Positions 62,968 to 64,000 of a stretch of DNA of 64,000 nucleotides are shown one piece after another. Made by a program: the position numbers and the translations under genes. The stretch is from JAADJA01 sp963840975. GTDB lineage: Bacteria > Bacteroidota > Bacteroidia > Bacteroidales > JAADJA01. The DNA lies in contig CAWJBC010000013.1 in NCBI GenBank assembly GCA_963840975.1, positions 5,779 to 69,778 of the forward strand, in the 5' to 3' direction. Numbering within the stretch: the stretch's first letter is position 1; the number at the start of each line of letters is the position of its first letter. Under the pieces are notes generated by a model. The model was not told the DNA's origin, ran no database searches, and was given only the letters and a program-made list of their open reading frames with translations.

Positions 62968-63076
62968 GCAGGTGTTAGTGTTGCAGCCTTGTGCAGGGTC
63001 AACTAAATATCCTATCCATTTTATTTTTATCTTTGAATGATGCATTCTGAATTAAATTTCAAAGAATTAAAGTGAG
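62968..63076 (+). repeat. Second copy of the promoter-bearing repeat with truncated 33-nt repeat
   Basis: 62968-62986 is a shortened 33-nt repeat (GCAGG then TGTTAGTGTTGCAG, lacking about 14 nt). 62971-63076 matches 62037-62142 over 106 nt. It carries TATCTTTG (63028-63035), a TAnnTTTG element, then GAATGATGCATTCTGAATT. It precedes the barrel-protein gene at 63127. Confidence 0.7.
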
Positions 63077-63126
63077 TAAGTAAGACGCTATGTAAAAGCT
63101 TATGGAAGCAAACGAATTATCTTAAA

Positions 63127-63789
63127 ATGAAAAAAACAGGTTGTTTGATTTTAATCGCTTTAGCTTGCAGTTTGCTCTCGCAGGCTCAAAGTCATTTATG
63201 GGTCCATGCAGGTGCTGGTTTTCCGGTCGGAGATTTCTTCGATCAGGGACATGAGTATGTAAACATAGGTCCAGCCGCCGGTATAAAGTATACCTACACC
63301 ATTAAAGAAACCGGGTTAAGCCTGTTGTGCAGTGCCGATTTCTTTTATAATACTATAAAAAAAGATTACCAGGAATTGCTAATACAGATGTTCGGCTCGG
63401 GAGGTCTGTACACAAAAATCGAAATGGAATTTCCGGAATATATAAACATACCAGTTATTGCAGGTCTCCAGTATTCCATCAGGCTCTTCAAGCCCGTTGC
63501 ACTTTTTGGAGAAGCCGGTCTTGGGGTGAACCTTCTAAAATTAACGGATATGAAATTCACATCGGACCAGCAGAGCGGGACTACTTCCGCTTCAATCGAT
63601 CCAGCCTTCAGCTACAAGGCAGGTATCGGCTTTCTGATCATTGAAAGGATCAGTGTTGCGGTTCATTATCTTGGTTTGGGAAAACATACCGTAATTTATA
63701 AGTCAGAAGATAATAATGGAACCCATGAATCCAAGGGAAGAGAAACTAAGGGAAATGTATTGGCCCTCACGCTGGGTTATCGGTTCTGA
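63127..63789 (+). CDS. PorT-like outer-membrane beta-barrel protein
   Basis: A 220-residue protein with a signal peptide (1-20, SLLSQAQ) and alternating strands characteristic of the small Bacteroidota OMP_b-brl family: HAGAGFPVGDFFDQGHEYVN, GIKYTYTIKETGLSLL, GLQYSIRLFKPVALFGEAGL and a terminal ALTLGYRF. No enzymatic motif. It follows the promoter-bearing repeat by 50 bp. Confidence 0.75.
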   Translation: MKKTGCLILIALACSLLSQAQSHLWVHAGAGFPVGDFFDQGHEYVNIGPAAGIKYTYTIKETGLSLLCSADFFYNTIKKDYQELLIQMFGSGGLYTKIEMEFPEYINIPVIAGLQYSIRLFKPVALFGEAGLGVNLLKLTDMKFTSDQQSGTTSASIDPAFSYKAGIGFLIIERISVAVHYLGLGKHTVIYKSEDNNGTHESKGRETKGNVLALTLGYRF

Positions 63790-63912
63790 TGGTGCGACAT
63801 CCAGACAGAGGGTTCAAAACTTGTAATGGAGGAGAAATGAAGGAATTGCAAGCAACTGATCCTGATAAAAAACAGTCTATTAATACAAGTAACTTTTTAA
63901 AACCTTTTGATT

Positions 63913-64000
63913 ATGAAAAAAGTTATCATTACCCTCATCCTTCTGGGTTTCATTATCCATGTTAAAAGCCAGTACAATACCCAACTGATTGATCCCAATA
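63913..64000 (+). CDS. Start of a secreted protein, cut by the window edge
   Basis: ATG at 63913 opens KKVIITLILLGFIIHVKSQ, a signal peptide with Bacteroidota-like cleavage after KSQ; 29 codons are visible. A short overlapping ORF from 63837 has a good ribosome-binding-like GGAGGAG but is judged to be chance. Confidence 0.6.
   Translation, partial: MKKVIITLILLGFIIHVKSQYNTQLIDPN

Noticed and set aside
59619..63076. Integron attC array
   Set aside because: The repeat has no clear GTTRRRY/RYYYAAC pair and no integrase gene is visible; kept only as a cassette-like hypothesis.
63837..63965. 42-codon ORF with a strong GGAGGAG before its ATG
   Set aside because: It overlaps the signal peptide of the next gene in another frame and has no recognisable sequence; the purine run is probably chance.
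1..64000. CRISPR arrays, tRNA or rRNA genes
   Set aside because: No regular direct repeats with unique spacers and no cloverleaf or rRNA sequence were seen in the gaps between genes.

Overview
The window looks like the chromosome of a Bacteroidota bacterium. Several independent signs point that way: promoters of the TAnnTTTG type, very AT-rich spacers, T9SS-sorted secreted proteins with CHU_C-like and short sorting tails, a CarboxypepD_reg-type TonB receptor, PorT-like barrels and lipoprotein lipoboxes. The species cannot be named from the sequence. Physiologically it is a respiratory anaerobe or microaerophile with an unusually rich set of c-type cytochromes plus a complete route from nitrate to ammonium.

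Region 1 (0.3-11.7 kb) is a multiheme electron-transfer cluster. It holds a 19-heme cytochrome c fused to a diheme cytochrome b (CbcL-like), a seven-heme NapC/NirT protein (ImcH-like), a heptaheme c with a b561 partner, a tetraheme c554-like protein, an outer-membrane barrel (DUF5777-like), a monoheme lipoprotein and a collagen-linked hexaheme lipoprotein. A divergent Crp/Fnr regulator has all four FNR-type cysteines. Together these read as inner-membrane quinol oxidases plus periplasmic and outer-membrane carriers, possibly an extracellular electron-transfer route.

Region 2 (12-20 kb) is ordinary: a cupin protein, an alpha/beta hydrolase, a REP/BIME-like hairpin repeat, three secreted or surface proteins and nadD.

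Region 3 (20.2-41.1 kb, all on the minus strand) is a 21-kb nitrate/nitric-oxide supercluster. An Rrf2 (NsrR-like) repressor heads a nitrosative-stress operon: ferredoxin-like protein, two DUF438/hemerythrin/PAS paralogues, cupin, nitrous-oxide-stimulated-promoter protein and a DUF1858/DUF2249 protein. After a terminator-like hairpin come ric (ytfE/scdA), a hemerythrin, a membrane diheme cytochrome c, narGHJI, two narK transporters, an alginate-export-like porin, and nrfH-nrfA. Nitrate is imported, reduced to nitrite by NarGHI and to ammonium by NrfHA, while the upstream genes deal with NO damage to Fe-S proteins.

Region 4 (41.2-55.1 kb) is mixed housekeeping and accessory DNA: DPP IV, a GH47 alpha-mannosidase lipoprotein, pirin, an acetyltransferase, a HepT/MntA pair, a TPP-riboswitch-controlled TonB receptor, aroQ, a family 2 glycosyltransferase, and a run of CREST membrane protein, Mut7-C protein and AmrS-like radical SAM enzyme.

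Region 5 (55.7-64 kb) is a defence and accessory island. It has a one-gene type IIG restriction-modification enzyme, a TIR-domain protein whose C-terminal third resembles the C-terminal domain of B12-dependent ribonucleotide reductase, and a second MNT/HEPN pair. Small secreted proteins follow, separated by copies of a 33-nt repeat and a 106-nt promoter-bearing repeat.

Six genes carry single lesions: nrfH, narK2, dpp4, mntA-1 and a DUF4350-like gene are frameshifted by one base, and hepT-2 has an in-frame stop. Several frameshifts lie in or beside short homopolymers, so assembly error must be excluded before calling them decay.
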